From a bacterium (GTDB taxonomy: Bacteria > Patescibacteriota > Patescibacteriia > UBA1558 > GWA2-36-10), in NCBI GenBank assembly GCA_018653315.1, contig JABIAL010000035.1, positions 1 through 50,510 on the forward strand: a stretch of DNA of 50,510 nt, written 5' to 3'. Position numbers and translations under genes: made by a program. Positions 29,758 through 40,331 of the stretch are shown here, piece after piece; the first letter of the stretch is position 1, and each line of letters opens with the position of its first letter. The notes under the pieces were generated by a model that was not told the origin of the DNA, did not search any database, and saw only the letters and a list, made by a program, of their open reading frames with translations.

Positions 29758-29795
29758 TAAAAAACCGCCAGAGGTCCGAAGACATGGCGGTTAAA
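29758..29795 (-). terminator. Intrinsic terminator
   Basis: Minus strand AACCGCCAtgtcttcggacctcTGGCGGTTTTTT. Confidence 0.8.
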
Positions 29796-29798
29796 CTT

Positions 29799-30158
29799 TT
29801 ACTCTAAAGCCCGGTCAATAGTAGACCTAAAGGCATCAAGGTACTCCTTGAGAGTAGCTGCCTCCCGATCCTTGCCAGGATGACGGAAGGGGGGATCCTT
29901 ATCCACACAATGAATATCGAATCCATAAGGGTCAATCCCAGCAAAGGGACTGACTAACACTGCATTTGGCACCCGAAGAGATGCGTTATCGCAACAGCAC
30001 GGGCAGAGCAGAACTACAACCAAGGTGCGGTTATCGTTCTTCATCTTCTCCTCGTACTCTCTTGCGATCTCTCTGACTCCGGGAAGAGCTCCAAGAAGGG
30101 CTCTACCAAGCTCCTCACAAGCATAGCGCACGCTTATTAGCGTAAATTGAACTTTCAT
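29799..30158 (-). CDS. Hypothetical protein in a higher-GC cassette (track start 30203; preferred start 30158)
   Basis: SD CAGGAGGAAAAA precedes ATG at 30158 (MKVQFTLISVRYACEEL...); own promoter and terminator. Confidence 0.65.
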   Translation of the reverse strand: MKVQFTLISVRYACEELGRALLGALPGVREIAREYEEKMKNDNRTLVVVLLCPCCCDNASLRVPNAVLVSPFAGIDPYGFDIHCVDKDPPFRHPGKDREAATLKEYLDAFRSTIDRALE

Positions 30159-30229
30159 TTTTTCCTCCTGCTGTTTTAATGTTCTGAGATTGTCCCAAAA
30201 CATGTTAAATGAACCTTCTTAATATATAT

Positions 30230-30258
30230 AGTATAACATATAATAGCCGTTCTGTCAA
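30230..30258 (-). promoter_or_regulatory. Sigma-70-like promoter
   Basis: TTGACA - 17 nt - TATACT, minus strand. Confidence 0.75.
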
Positions 30259-30363
30259 GTATTTAACCTGAGAAACACTCTATTTTGGCTAGTATTAGAT
30301 AAAATAAAAAATCGTAGATTAATTTAACCTACGACTTTTTTGAGACTTAATATAGAAAATCTA

Positions 30364-32868
30364 TTATATAAATGTTACTGAAGAAACATGGTCCTCTGGA
30401 TCTTTAAAGCGCATTAAGCGCACACCTTGAGTAGCTCGGCCCAAAATATTTACAGATTTAATAGGTAAACGAATTACCTGACCTTGTTTAGAGATGATGA
30501 TAAGATCTTCATCTTCAATTCTACTACTTACTATACGAGCCGAAGAAATACTTCCAGTTTTAGCGGTAACCTGCGCTGTCTTAATGCCTGAGCCACCACG
30601 ACCTTGTACTTTATATTCCTTTAGACTTGTCCTCTTGCCATAACCATTAGCCATTACTACTAAAAGTTGTTCTTCTTTTCCAATTTTACCATCCGGAATC
30701 AAATCCATGCCAATAATCTCATCGTCAGTCTTCAAACGAATGCCATGAACACCAGAAGCTGAACGACCCATCGCTCTTACTTTTGATTCTTTGAAACGAA
30801 TGGACTGTCCGCGTAAGGTTATTAAAACAATATCATCTTTTCCGCTAGACGGTCGGACCCATTGTAAGGCATAGTCATCTTTTAATTTTATAGCTAATAA
30901 TCCAGAACGACGGACATTGCTAAATTGTGACATTTCCACTCGTTTGATAATACCTCGTTTAGTAATCATCACAAAATATTTAAAGACATTGAAATCTTGA
31001 CTCTGTAAAATAGAAGATATCTTTTCTTCTGGAGCAAGTTGTAAAAAGTTTACAATATTCTGTCCTTTTGAAGTACGGCTTTGTGAAGGCACCTCATAAG
31101 CCTTAAGCTGGAAAACACGACCACGAGTAGTAAAGAACATTAAGTCTGCATGAGTATTAGTTGCAAAGAAAAACTTTACTTCGTCTTGTTCTTTGGTAGT
31201 CAGACCCATAACGCCCTTACCACCCCTTCCTTGAGTTTTAAAAGTTTCTGGATCTACACGCTTAATATAACCATCATGCGTCATAGTGATAATGGCTGAC
31301 TCATTTGGAATCAAATCTTCAGTAGTCATCTTGTCAATTGCAGATTTGACTACTTTAGTACGACGATTATCAGCAAATTTATCACGTAAAGCTGCCAACT
31401 CATCTTTTATTATCTTCAAAATCTTAGTTTTACTCTTTAAAATGGCTTCTAATTCTTTGATTAACTTTAATTTTTCTTTTAATTCATCTTCAATCTTCAT
31501 TCGCTCTAAGTTGGCTAGACTTTGCAATCGCATTTCTAAAATAGCCACTGCTTGACGCTCGGACAATTTAAACTTCTTTATCAAATTAGCCTTGGCTACC
31601 TCTTTATCTTTAGAAGCTCTAATAGTTTTAATGACTGCATCAATCTTATCCAAAGCCTTCTTCAGTCCCTCTAAAATATGAGCTCGTTCTTTTGCTTTAT
31701 CTAATTCAAATTTTGTTCGTCTAGCAACTACTTCCTGTCGATGCTTAATATACTCTTCTAAAATATCTTTCAAAGTCAAAACTCTTGGCTGTAATCCGTC
31801 GATCAAGGCCAACATATTAACATGAAATTTTTCTTGCAATTGAGTATGCTTGTAAAGATTATTCAAAATCTTTTTTGGATAAGCATCTTTCTTAAGATCT
31901 ACTACAATACGCACGCCATCCTTATCTGACTCATCACGTAAATCTTTAATGCCGTCAATCTTTTTTTCTTTAACTAAATAGGCAATTTTTTCTATCAGAT
32001 TAGACTTATTCACCTGATAAGGAATAGAGCTAACAATGATCTGAAATTGACCAACTTTATTTTCTGTAATTTCAGCCTCACCACGCATCACAATACCGCC
32101 ACGCCCAGTAGCGTAAGCTGTCTTAATAGCCTCTTGATCATAAATCACTCCGCCAGTAGGAAAGTCTGGTCCTGTCACGTGTTTTAATAAATCATCAATG
32201 GTTGAGTTTGGCTGATCAATTAATAAATTAACAGCATCGATTAATTCACCCAAATTATGTGGCGGAATATTAGTAGCCATACCAACTGCAATGCCAGTAG
32301 TGCCATTTAATAAAAGATTTGGTAATTTAGCTGGTAATACCTTTGGCTCTTTATGTGAACCATCATAGTTTGGTATAAAATCAACGGTATTTTTATCAAT
32401 ATCAAACATCATCTCTTCAGCCATGGCTTGTAACTTGGCTTCTGTATAACGCATGGCAGCAGCAGAGTCACCGTCCATAGAGCCAAAGTTACCCTGTCCA
32501 TTAACTAATGGATAACGCATGGCAAAATCTTGAGCCATACGAACCATAGACTCATAAACAGCTGCATCACCATGAGGATGATACTTACCTAAAACCTCAC
32601 CAACTACGGTAGCTGATTTTCTAAATTTAGCACTGTGTTTTAAACCAATGTTCCACATAGCGTATAAAATACGACGATGAACTGGCTTAAAACCATCTCT
32701 AACATCAGGTAGAGCACGGGCCACAATAACACTCATGGCATAATCCAAATAAGACGTCTCCATTTCAGTAACAATGGACAGATCGTCAACTTTACCTCGG
32801 TTTAAATTTTGATCTTCTGTGGTTTTGTTAGACTTTGGTGATTTCTTACTAGTAGTTTTCTTTGGCAT
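30364..32868 (-). CDS. gyrA: DNA gyrase subunit A
   Basis: [55 protein letters not shown]. Confidence 0.97.
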   Translation of the reverse strand: MPKKTTSKKSPKSNKTTEDQNLNRGKVDDLSIVTEMETSYLDYAMSVIVARALPDVRDGFKPVHRRILYAMWNIGLKHSAKFRKSATVVGEVLGKYHPHGDAAVYESMVRMAQDFAMRYPLVNGQGNFGSMDGDSAAAMRYTEAKLQAMAEEMMFDIDKNTVDFIPNYDGSHKEPKVLPAKLPNLLLNGTTGIAVGMATNIPPHNLGELIDAVNLLIDQPNSTIDDLLKHVTGPDFPTGGVIYDQEAIKTAYATGRGGIVMRGEAEITENKVGQFQIIVSSIPYQVNKSNLIEKIAYLVKEKKIDGIKDLRDESDKDGVRIVVDLKKDAYPKKILNNLYKHTQLQEKFHVNMLALIDGLQPRVLTLKDILEEYIKHRQEVVARRTKFELDKAKERAHILEGLKKALDKIDAVIKTIRASKDKEVAKANLIKKFKLSERQAVAILEMRLQSLANLERMKIEDELKEKLKLIKELEAILKSKTKILKIIKDELAALRDKFADNRRTKVVKSAIDKMTTEDLIPNESAIITMTHDGYIKRVDPETFKTQGRGGKGVMGLTTKEQDEVKFFFATNTHADLMFFTTRGRVFQLKAYEVPSQSRTSKGQNIVNFLQLAPEEKISSILQSQDFNVFKYFVMITKRGIIKRVEMSQFSNVRRSGLLAIKLKDDYALQWVRPSSGKDDIVLITLRGQSIRFKESKVRAMGRSASGVHGIRLKTDDEIIGMDLIPDGKIGKEEQLLVVMANGYGKRTSLKEYKVQGRGGSGIKTAQVTAKTGSISSARIVSSRIEDEDLIIISKQGQVIRLPIKSVNILGRATQGVRLMRFKDPEDHVSSVTFI

Positions 32869-32879
32869 AATCTATATCT

Positions 32880-33194
32880 TTATTCTTCAATAGTCTTATT
32901 ATCGGAAACGTATTTTTTAGTTGCTTCCAAAAGCTGTGTTCGTTTTTGATCTTTGTCCATTTCAATTTGTAAATTATCTAAATGATACCTGGCCAAACCA
33001 AAAGAGTTTCTTATTTCTTGAAAAGCATCTTCGGTATTTTCTACTGTCTGATCCCAAGCTTCATTCTTAACCAAGGGCTCTATTTTTTGCCAAGTAGAAA
33101 AATTTGTCCATTGCCATAATATTAACCCCGTCGTGATAGTGACTAAAACGATTAGGCTAATAAATTTTGACTTGTCTTCTGAATGTAAAATCAT
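32880..33194 (-). CDS. Hypothetical single-TM protein
   Basis: N-terminal TM helix then soluble helical region; overlaps upstream ORF by 4 nt. Confidence 0.6.
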   Translation of the reverse strand: MILHSEDKSKFISLIVLVTITTGLILWQWTNFSTWQKIEPLVKNEAWDQTVENTEDAFQEIRNSFGLARYHLDNLQIEMDKDQKRTQLLEATKKYVSDNKTIEE

Positions 33195-33796
33195 TTTTGT
33201 GGTTTTAAAATAACTAATTGTACATCTTCTTGTGGTAAATCTCTTTTACTAATTTTTAATTTATCTAACTCCTCTGCTTTAACGCCAAATTCTTTGACGA
33301 ACATCTGTACATCATCAGCTTTTATTTTCCCCATACCAACTTTATGACAACTAGGAATAACTATTCGCGGCTCTACCTGTCCAATAATTTTAACAGCTTC
33401 TTTAGCGGTACTTAGATCTCCTCCACCAACTGGTAAAATTAAAATATCCGCTCCTTCGATCAGTTCCAAATCTTTATCGGTCAAAGTCTGATGACCATAC
33501 TCGCCTAAAAAAGCCAGTTTCATATCATCAAAAGTGACCAAATAAATATTAGTGCCATTAATTTGTCGACCATAAATAAACACATCACTAACTTCATATT
33601 CACCGGGACTATCAATCACAAAAGTTTGCTCATTAATTTTATTGGCAACGTATTTTTTAGGATCAGTAAATAATGCTATATCTGCTTTGACCTTGCTAAA
33701 TTTAATATTTTTATCCAAGCTATAAGGATTTAGTAAAAGTGTTTGTTGGCTATTTATCAGTTTAAAATAATTGAAGCCCTGCCATAAAATCTGCAT
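33191..33796 (-). CDS. MBL-fold metal-dependent hydrolase (UlaG-like)
   Basis: FVIDSPGEYEVSDVFIYG; LAFLGEYGH; GADILILPVGGG; IVIPSCHKV. Confidence 0.75.
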   Translation of the reverse strand: MQILWQGFNYFKLINSQQTLLLNPYSLDKNIKFSKVKADIALFTDPKKYVANKINEQTFVIDSPGEYEVSDVFIYGRQINGTNIYLVTFDDMKLAFLGEYGHQTLTDKDLELIEGADILILPVGGGDLSTAKEAVKIIGQVEPRIVIPSCHKVGMGKIKADDVQMFVKEFGVKAEELDKLKISKRDLPQEDVQLVILKPQK

Positions 33797-34073
33797 AAAA
33801 TAAAGAAATTATTATTGATTAATTTGACTTAATTTTAGCATAAAAAAGCCTTGTCGTAAAGATAAAAAAACACTAAAAATGACCATATTCTAAGCCTAAA
33901 ATAGCCCCTTTACTCACTAGGTCAAGGCTATTGATTTATTTTCTTATTTATGGTAATGTAAGGCAGCTAAATAATATTTAATTCAACCTCAAAGGCAATA
34001 AAAATACTCGCTGTCTGAGGACTCATCCACATGTTTAGCATATAAATAGGGTGGGTTAAAATTTAACAATTAA

Positions 34074-35462
34074 ATGAGTGATGAAAAAAACGTACAGACA
34101 ACCACTGTTTCTACAATGGAAGAGCTGTTAAAAGACAAAAACGCCGTTACAATGCCAAAAGTCGGCGACTTAACCGAAGGAAAGGTTATTAGTCTTTCCA
34201 AAAATGAAGTCTACTTAGACTTAGATGGCTTAACCACTGGTATTATCCGTGGTCGTGAAATTTATGATGAATCAGAAGATTCTTCTAGCTTAAAAATTGG
34301 TGATACTACTTCAGCCACTGTTATTGATCTAGAAAATGAAAATGGTTACATGGAGTTATCTTTCCGTGAAGCTGGCCATAAAAAAGCCTGGACTCGTTTG
34401 GAAAATTTACATAAAGAAGGCACAATAGTACCTAGTAAAGTTATTGACGCCAATAAAGGTGGTTTAATGATTAAGCTAGGCAATGTTATTGGCTTCTTAC
34501 CAGTATCACAATTAACTACTGAACATTATCCTCGTATTGAAGGTGGTGATAAATCTAAAATTTTAGTTCACCTAAAATCTTTCATTGGTCAAGATCTACG
34601 TACCAAGATTATTGATGTACTTGAAAAAGATGAAAAATTAATTGTCTCTGAAAAAGCTGCTTGGAATGAAAAACAAAAAGTAGCCGTTTCTAAATTTAAA
34701 GTTGGTGATAAAGTAACTGGTAAAATTACCGGTGTAGTAGACTTTGGTGCTTTCGTTGAATTTGATGATAATTTAGAAGGCTTAGTTCATATTTCTGAGT
34801 TGGCTTGGCAGAGAATCGATAACCCACGCAATATCGTTAAAGTAGGCGATGAAGTAACTGCTCAAATTATTGAAATTGATAATACAAAAATTTCTTTATC
34901 TATTAAAAAATTACAAACTGACCCTTGGGCCGACGTTAGTAAAAAATATAAAATCGGCCAGAAAATTAAAGCCAAAGTATTAAAAATAAATCCTTTTGGT
35001 GTTTTTGTAGAATTGGATAGAGATATCCATGGTTTAGTTCATATTTCTGAATTAAGTGACAAAAAAGTACGTAATCCAGAAGACTTAGTTACTATTGGTG
35101 AAGAATACAAATTTACTATTTTGACTATTGAACCAAAAGAACATCGTCTCGGCTTATCTTTAAAAGCATCCAATGCTCCTTCAGCTAACGCTTCCTCTTC
35201 CGCTGAAGCTCCAAAAGACAAGCAGGATGATAAAAAAACCAGCAAAAAAGAAGTTAAAAAATCTAAAGATGCTCAGGAAGAAAAAGACGAAAAAAAACTA
35301 ATTAAAAAGGATTCTACTGCTAAAGCTTCAAAGAACAAAAAAGACGAAAAGACTGATGAAAAAGAAGACAAGAAAACCAAAGCTTCAGCTAAAAAAGAAG
35401 TTAAAAAAACTTCAGAAGACAAAGAAATAAAAGGTGAAGATAAAAAGGGAGACAAGAAATAA
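34074..35462 (+). CDS. rpsA: S1-domain RNA-binding protein (ribosomal protein S1-like), four S1 repeats and charged C-terminal tail
   Basis: Repeated VGDKVTGKITGVVDFGAFVEFDDNLEGLVHISELAW; KIKAKVLKINPFGVFVELDRDIHGLVHISELSD. Confidence 0.9.
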   Translation: MSDEKNVQTTTVSTMEELLKDKNAVTMPKVGDLTEGKVISLSKNEVYLDLDGLTTGIIRGREIYDESEDSSSLKIGDTTSATVIDLENENGYMELSFREAGHKKAWTRLENLHKEGTIVPSKVIDANKGGLMIKLGNVIGFLPVSQLTTEHYPRIEGGDKSKILVHLKSFIGQDLRTKIIDVLEKDEKLIVSEKAAWNEKQKVAVSKFKVGDKVTGKITGVVDFGAFVEFDDNLEGLVHISELAWQRIDNPRNIVKVGDEVTAQIIEIDNTKISLSIKKLQTDPWADVSKKYKIGQKIKAKVLKINPFGVFVELDRDIHGLVHISELSDKKVRNPEDLVTIGEEYKFTILTIEPKEHRLGLSLKASNAPSANASSSAEAPKDKQDDKKTSKKEVKKSKDAQEEKDEKKLIKKDSTAKASKNKKDEKTDEKEDKKTKASAKKEVKKTSEDKEIKGEDKKGDKK

Positions 35463-35499
35463 ATTTTCTTAACTATCTTATCATCAATATATAATTTTT

Positions 35500-37308
35500 A
35501 TGAAAAATATATTTAAAAACTTCGCTGTCTTCTTCTTGGTGTTTATCATCATTGCTGGTATTTTTAGTTTATACAACAATAAACTTAATCAAGTTGAAGA
35601 AATAAGTCTTGGTCAATTAGTAAATGAAATTAATAATGACCAGATAACTAAAATCAAAGTAGCTGGTGACGAATTAGAAATAACCTTCCAAGATCAAACT
35701 ACAAAAGCTAGCCAAAAAGAATCCAGCGAATCAATTGTCACTCTATTAAATAATTATGGCGTCACTACTGAAAAATTAGCTGCCTTAGACATTGAAGTAG
35801 GCGATGATCCTGGAAAAGGCATTATGATGTCCACCATTCTACCATTTATTATCCCTGTTTTATTTATTCTGGGTATTATTTGGTTTATGATGCGTCAAGT
35901 CAGTGGCGTGAATAATCGTGCTATGACTTTTGGACAATCTGGCGCAAAACTTGCTGACGAACAAAAAATAAAAACTACCTTCAAAAATGTTGCTGGCGCT
36001 ACTGAAGCTAAAGAAGGATTAAAAGAAATTGTAGATTTTCTAAAAAATCCTCAAAAATTTATTAGCTTAGGTGCAAAAATACCAAAAGGCGTACTATTAT
36101 TAGGTAGCCCGGGAACTGGCAAAACCTTACTGTCTCGTGCTGTAGCCGGTGAAGCAAGTGTCCCCTTCTTCCATATTTCTGGTTCTGAATTTGTAGAAAT
36201 GTTTGTTGGTGTTGGTGCTTCTCGAGTTAGAGATTTATTTAAAAAAGCTAAAAAAGCGGCACCTTGTATTATTTTTATTGATGAAATTGATGCAGTTGGT
36301 CGCCAACGTGGATCTGGCTTAGGAGGCTCTCATGATGAACGTGAACAAACACTAAACCAAATACTAACCGAAATGGATGGTTTTGATAACCAAACTAATG
36401 TTATTGTACTAGCCGCTACTAATCGTCCAGACGTTTTAGACCCAGCTTTATTACGACCAGGTCGTTTTGATAGACAGGTAGTAATCGACTTACCTGACAT
36501 CAAAGATAGAGAGGCTATTTTAAATATCCACGCCAAAGGAAAACCCTTAGCCGAAGATGCTAATCTAAAAAAAGTAGCTCAACGTACTCCTGGATTTTCT
36601 GGAGCAGATTTGGCTAACGTTTTGAATGAAGCAGCAATTACGACTGCTCGTCAAAATAAAAAAATCATTGGTAATGACATTGTCTTAGATTCTATTGAAA
36701 AAGTCATGTTAGGACCAGAGAGAAAAAGTCACGTGCTTTCTGATAAAGAAAAAAAGGTCACTGCCTACCATGAAGCTGGTCATGCTATTGTTGCTAATTA
36801 TCTAAAACATGCTGACCCGGTCCATAAAATTTCTATTATCTCTCGTGGTCGTGCTGCTGGATATACAATCAACCTACCTATAGAAGATAAAAAAATGCAA
36901 AGTCAAGGTGACTTCATTGATGAGATGGCTGTCTTATTAGGTGGCCGAGTAGCTGAAAAAATCTTTTTTCAAGAAGTAACAACCGGAGCTAGCAATGACC
37001 TAGAAAGAGCGACTAAAATTGCTAAACGTTTAATCACTAGATTTGGCATGAACGAAAACCTTGGTCCTCGTACTCTTGGCAAACAAGAAGAGATGATTTT
37101 TTTAGGAAAAGATTTACATGAACAAAAAGATTATAGTGAAAAAACAGCTGAGCTAATAGATCAAGAAATAAATAAATACATAGCACAGGCTGTAACGACC
37201 GCTAAAAAAGTAATTACTGAACATAAAGAACAGGTAGAAAAAATTGTCGCTACTTTACTAGAAAAAGAAACTATCGAAAAAGAAGAATTTGAAAATTTAG
37301 TAAAATAA
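35500..37308 (+). CDS. ftsH: ATP-dependent zinc metalloprotease FtsH
   Basis: [47 protein letters not shown]. Confidence 0.98.
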   Translation: MKNIFKNFAVFFLVFIIIAGIFSLYNNKLNQVEEISLGQLVNEINNDQITKIKVAGDELEITFQDQTTKASQKESSESIVTLLNNYGVTTEKLAALDIEVGDDPGKGIMMSTILPFIIPVLFILGIIWFMMRQVSGVNNRAMTFGQSGAKLADEQKIKTTFKNVAGATEAKEGLKEIVDFLKNPQKFISLGAKIPKGVLLLGSPGTGKTLLSRAVAGEASVPFFHISGSEFVEMFVGVGASRVRDLFKKAKKAAPCIIFIDEIDAVGRQRGSGLGGSHDEREQTLNQILTEMDGFDNQTNVIVLAATNRPDVLDPALLRPGRFDRQVVIDLPDIKDREAILNIHAKGKPLAEDANLKKVAQRTPGFSGADLANVLNEAAITTARQNKKIIGNDIVLDSIEKVMLGPERKSHVLSDKEKKVTAYHEAGHAIVANYLKHADPVHKISIISRGRAAGYTINLPIEDKKMQSQGDFIDEMAVLLGGRVAEKIFFQEVTTGASNDLERATKIAKRLITRFGMNENLGPRTLGKQEEMIFLGKDLHEQKDYSEKTAELIDQEINKYIAQAVTTAKKVITEHKEQVEKIVATLLEKETIEKEEFENLVK

Positions 37309-37316
37309 ACTCAAAT

Positions 37317-37346
37317 AAAACCCCTCACTTGTGAGGGGTTTTATAA
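37317..37346 (+). terminator. Intrinsic terminator after ftsH
   Basis: AAAACCCCTCACttGTGAGGGGTTTTA. Confidence 0.85.
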
Positions 37347-37411
37347 ATCATGAAAATGTTGTATAATATAAATGAATTAAAAGAAAAATAAAATAAATTT
37401 AAAATAAAAAT

Positions 37412-38389
37412 ATGGAATCATTTTATCGTAAAGTCTATTTGCGTTCTTGGCGAATAGTGAAAAACAATTGGTACTTATTATTCTTTGGTTTATTTGTATC
37501 TACCTTAGGGCTAACCGGAGATTTTAAAGCTCTCTCAAACTTAGAGGCCAATGATATAATTTCTACTACCCTGGTAGATTGGATTAATATCTTCCACACT
37601 TTTGCAGTTGCTGATATCACTTTGGATAAGTTACCTACCCTACTAATGCTAATAGGTACATTTTTATTCCTAGCAGTTATTCTAGTCATGGCAATCTCTT
37701 CGCAAGGTGCTATTATCCAAGCTACTGCTAATGACCATAAAAAAACTAACAAAAATACCCTTATTAATAATTTACAAACCGGTGTAGAAAATTTTTGGCC
37801 ATTATTTGGTATCAATATTTTAAATAAATTAATCAGCTTTGTCTTTGTAGTCGGCGCTATCATACCTATTATTTATTTATTGTCACTTAGCCAAAATGCC
37901 AGCTTCATGAACTTCTTAATGACGATTATCGTTTTCTTTGTGCTGGTCCCAATCGCTGTTATTATTTCTTTTGTTACTCGTTATGGTGCTTCATATATAA
38001 TAATAAAGAAACAAAGCTTAACCCAAGCATTCTTTAATGCTTGGAGATTATTTAGGGTAAATTGGATCATTAGTCTAGAAAATGCCTTAGCCTTATTAGC
38101 TTTAACCATACTATATGGCCTAATAATAATTAGCCTTCTAGCATTCGTGGTTACTCCATTCCTAATTTTGGGCTACCTTGTAGCGCAAATTAGCATCTTT
38201 GGTTTCTGGATATTAATCATTGCTGGTAGCTTAGCTGCTATTATATTATTCTTAACTGCTGTTTCTTTATTTGGCACTTACTATACTGTTGTTTGGACTG
38301 AATTATTTATCGAATTAACTAATCCTGGTAAAAATGCTAGCAAAGCTCATCGTTTTGCTAAAAAACATCTACCTCGTTTAGCAAAATAA
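37412..38389 (+). CDS. Multi-TM membrane protein, hypothetical
   Basis: 325 aa with about 6 TM helices. Confidence 0.75.
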   Translation: MESFYRKVYLRSWRIVKNNWYLLFFGLFVSTLGLTGDFKALSNLEANDIISTTLVDWINIFHTFAVADITLDKLPTLLMLIGTFLFLAVILVMAISSQGAIIQATANDHKKTNKNTLINNLQTGVENFWPLFGINILNKLISFVFVVGAIIPIIYLLSLSQNASFMNFLMTIIVFFVLVPIAVIISFVTRYGASYIIIKKQSLTQAFFNAWRLFRVNWIISLENALALLALTILYGLIIISLLAFVVTPFLILGYLVAQISIFGFWILIIAGSLAAIILFLTAVSLFGTYYTVVWTELFIELTNPGKNASKAHRFAKKHLPRLAK

Positions 38390-38420
38390 ACACTTTGCGT
38401 TACAAATAAAATAATATACT

Positions 38421-38455
38421 ACAAAAAGCAGGCATGAAAAATTGTCTGCTTTTTT
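38421..38455 (+). terminator. Intrinsic terminator
   Basis: AAAAAGCAGgcatgaaaaattgtCTGCTTTTTT. Confidence 0.7.
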
Positions 38456-38491
38456 AATTGGTCTAATATACTACGATTACAAATCATCAGA

Positions 38492-38521
38492 TTGACTTTG
38501 CACTAAAACAAGGGGTATAAT
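38492..38521 (+). promoter_or_regulatory. Promoter of the pilB-like gene
   Basis: TTGACT - 18 nt - TATAAT. Confidence 0.6.
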
Positions 38522-38542
38522 ACTAATGTTAATCAAAAAAAT

Positions 38543-40279
38543 ATGGATCAAACATCAACAAAACAGACTTTAACTATCGGTGGTGAAGATACTCAAAAAA
38601 AACTACAAACTAAATTAACTTCACTAGAAAATAAAAAAATTGAAGCCGAGACAGAAGCTCGAGCCAAACAAATCGGAGTAATATATATTGACTTGGGTGA
38701 TTTTCCTATTTCTCAATCAGCTATTAAAATACTACCTCAAGAAAGAGCCGAAGCATTACAAATTATTTGTTTTGTTTATACTGGTGAAGAAATGAGGTTA
38801 GCTTCTACTAACCCAGACAATCCTCAAATACGAACAATGGTAACCGAACTAGCTGATAAATATCATGCTAGTGTAAAACTTTATCTTGTTTCTCAATTAA
38901 GTCTGGACAAAGCTTTAGCAATTTATGACAAAATACCTAAAATCGAACATATAGAAGGTGTACAAATTACCGAAGCTGATCTAGAAAAATTTAGTGCCAA
39001 ATTAAAAGGGCTTAATTCTCTAAATGAACTAATAAAAGAAGTGAATCTGACTGAAATGCTAAATTTAATTATTGCTGCTGGACTAAACTTTAAAGCCTCG
39101 GATATTCACTTAGAAGCTGAAGAAAAATCTATCAAAGCTCGTTTGCGTATTGATGGTGTCTTACAAGAAGCTGCCGAAATGCCAGTTAATACTTGGCATA
39201 AAATAGCTTCTCGTATCAAATTACTCTCTGGCCTAAAATTAAATGTTGTCGATAAACCACAAGATGGACGCTTTACGATTAGTCTTGAAAAAGATAAGGT
39301 GGATGTTAGGGTTTCCACTATTCCTTCTGCCTATGGAGAAAGTATTGTTATGCGTTTACTGAAATCAACTAGCATTGGTTTAAAATTTGAACAACTTGGG
39401 TTAAGAGGTAAATCATTTAATGACTTAAATAGTGAAATCGAAAAACCAAATGGCATGATCATTACCACTGGTCCAACTGGATCTGGTAAAACTACTACTT
39501 TATATGCCATCTTAAATAAACTAAACTCACCTGACACAAAAATTATTACCTTGGAAGACCCGATAGAATATAAGCTAAAAGGCATTGTCCAAAGTCAAAT
39601 AGAAAACAAACAAGATAGCGAAATCGCTGATGCACAAGGAATGGTTAAACAAACGAATCGTTATACTTTTGCTAAAGGCTTAAGGGCAATTCTACGTCAA
39701 GATCCTGACATAGTAATGGTTGGAGAAATTAGAGATCTAGAAACAGCCGATACTGCCATTAATGCCGCTCTAACTGGCCATTTAATGCTCTCTACCCTGC
39801 ATACAAACTCTGCCGCTGGCGCTATTCCACGTTTCTTAGCTATGGGCGTTAAACCATTTTTACTTGCTCCATCATTGAATAGCATTATTGGACAAAGACT
39901 AGTAAGAAAACTATGCCCTGACTGTCGAGTAGAAGCTAAAGTGGACAACCAAAGAATGACCGAAGTAATGAATGCTTTAAATTCTATTAGTCCAAAATCC
40001 GGTACCAAATTAGACGATTTATCTAATCTTAAATTCTTTACCGCTAAAGGTTGTGATAAGTGTAACAATCTAGGCTATAGAGGCCGTGTGGGTGTTTATG
40101 AAGTTTTGGTGATGAGTCCAGAAATTGAAAAAATGATTTTATCAGGAGCTGTTTCTGAATATGATATTCAACAAAAAGCGATTGAAGATGGCATGGTTAC
40201 CATGTTGCAAGATGGCTTACTCAAAGCCAAAGACGGGGCTACTTCACTGGATGAAATATTTGAGAAAACTAATAGTTAA
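38543..40279 (+). CDS. Type IV pilus/type II secretion assembly ATPase (PilB/GspE family)
   Basis: ASDIHLEAEEKSIKARLRIDGVL; GPTGSGKTTTLYAIL; LRQDPDIVMVGEIRDLETADTA; C..C...C..C zinc motif. Confidence 0.95.
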   Translation: MDQTSTKQTLTIGGEDTQKKLQTKLTSLENKKIEAETEARAKQIGVIYIDLGDFPISQSAIKILPQERAEALQIICFVYTGEEMRLASTNPDNPQIRTMVTELADKYHASVKLYLVSQLSLDKALAIYDKIPKIEHIEGVQITEADLEKFSAKLKGLNSLNELIKEVNLTEMLNLIIAAGLNFKASDIHLEAEEKSIKARLRIDGVLQEAAEMPVNTWHKIASRIKLLSGLKLNVVDKPQDGRFTISLEKDKVDVRVSTIPSAYGESIVMRLLKSTSIGLKFEQLGLRGKSFNDLNSEIEKPNGMIITTGPTGSGKTTTLYAILNKLNSPDTKIITLEDPIEYKLKGIVQSQIENKQDSEIADAQGMVKQTNRYTFAKGLRAILRQDPDIVMVGEIRDLETADTAINAALTGHLMLSTLHTNSAAGAIPRFLAMGVKPFLLAPSLNSIIGQRLVRKLCPDCRVEAKVDNQRMTEVMNALNSISPKSGTKLDDLSNLKFFTAKGCDKCNNLGYRGRVGVYEVLVMSPEIEKMILSGAVSEYDIQQKAIEDGMVTMLQDGLLKAKDGATSLDEIFEKTNS

Positions 40280-40288
40280 ACAATCAAA

Positions 40289-40320
40289 AAACTACCTCCT
40301 AAGTGGAGGTAGTTTTTTAA
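40289..40320. terminator. Bidirectional intrinsic terminator
   Basis: AAAAAACTACCTCCtaagtGGAGGTAGTTTTTTA. Confidence 0.85.
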
Positions 40321-40331
40321 TACTATGAAAT

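Noticed and set aside
37435-37863. 142-aa minus-strand ORF
   Set aside because: Antisense to a clearly coding membrane protein; no support.
39697-40068. 123-aa minus-strand ORF (and other antisense ORFs in the pilB-like gene)
   Set aside because: Shadow ORF of a strongly conserved ATPase gene.
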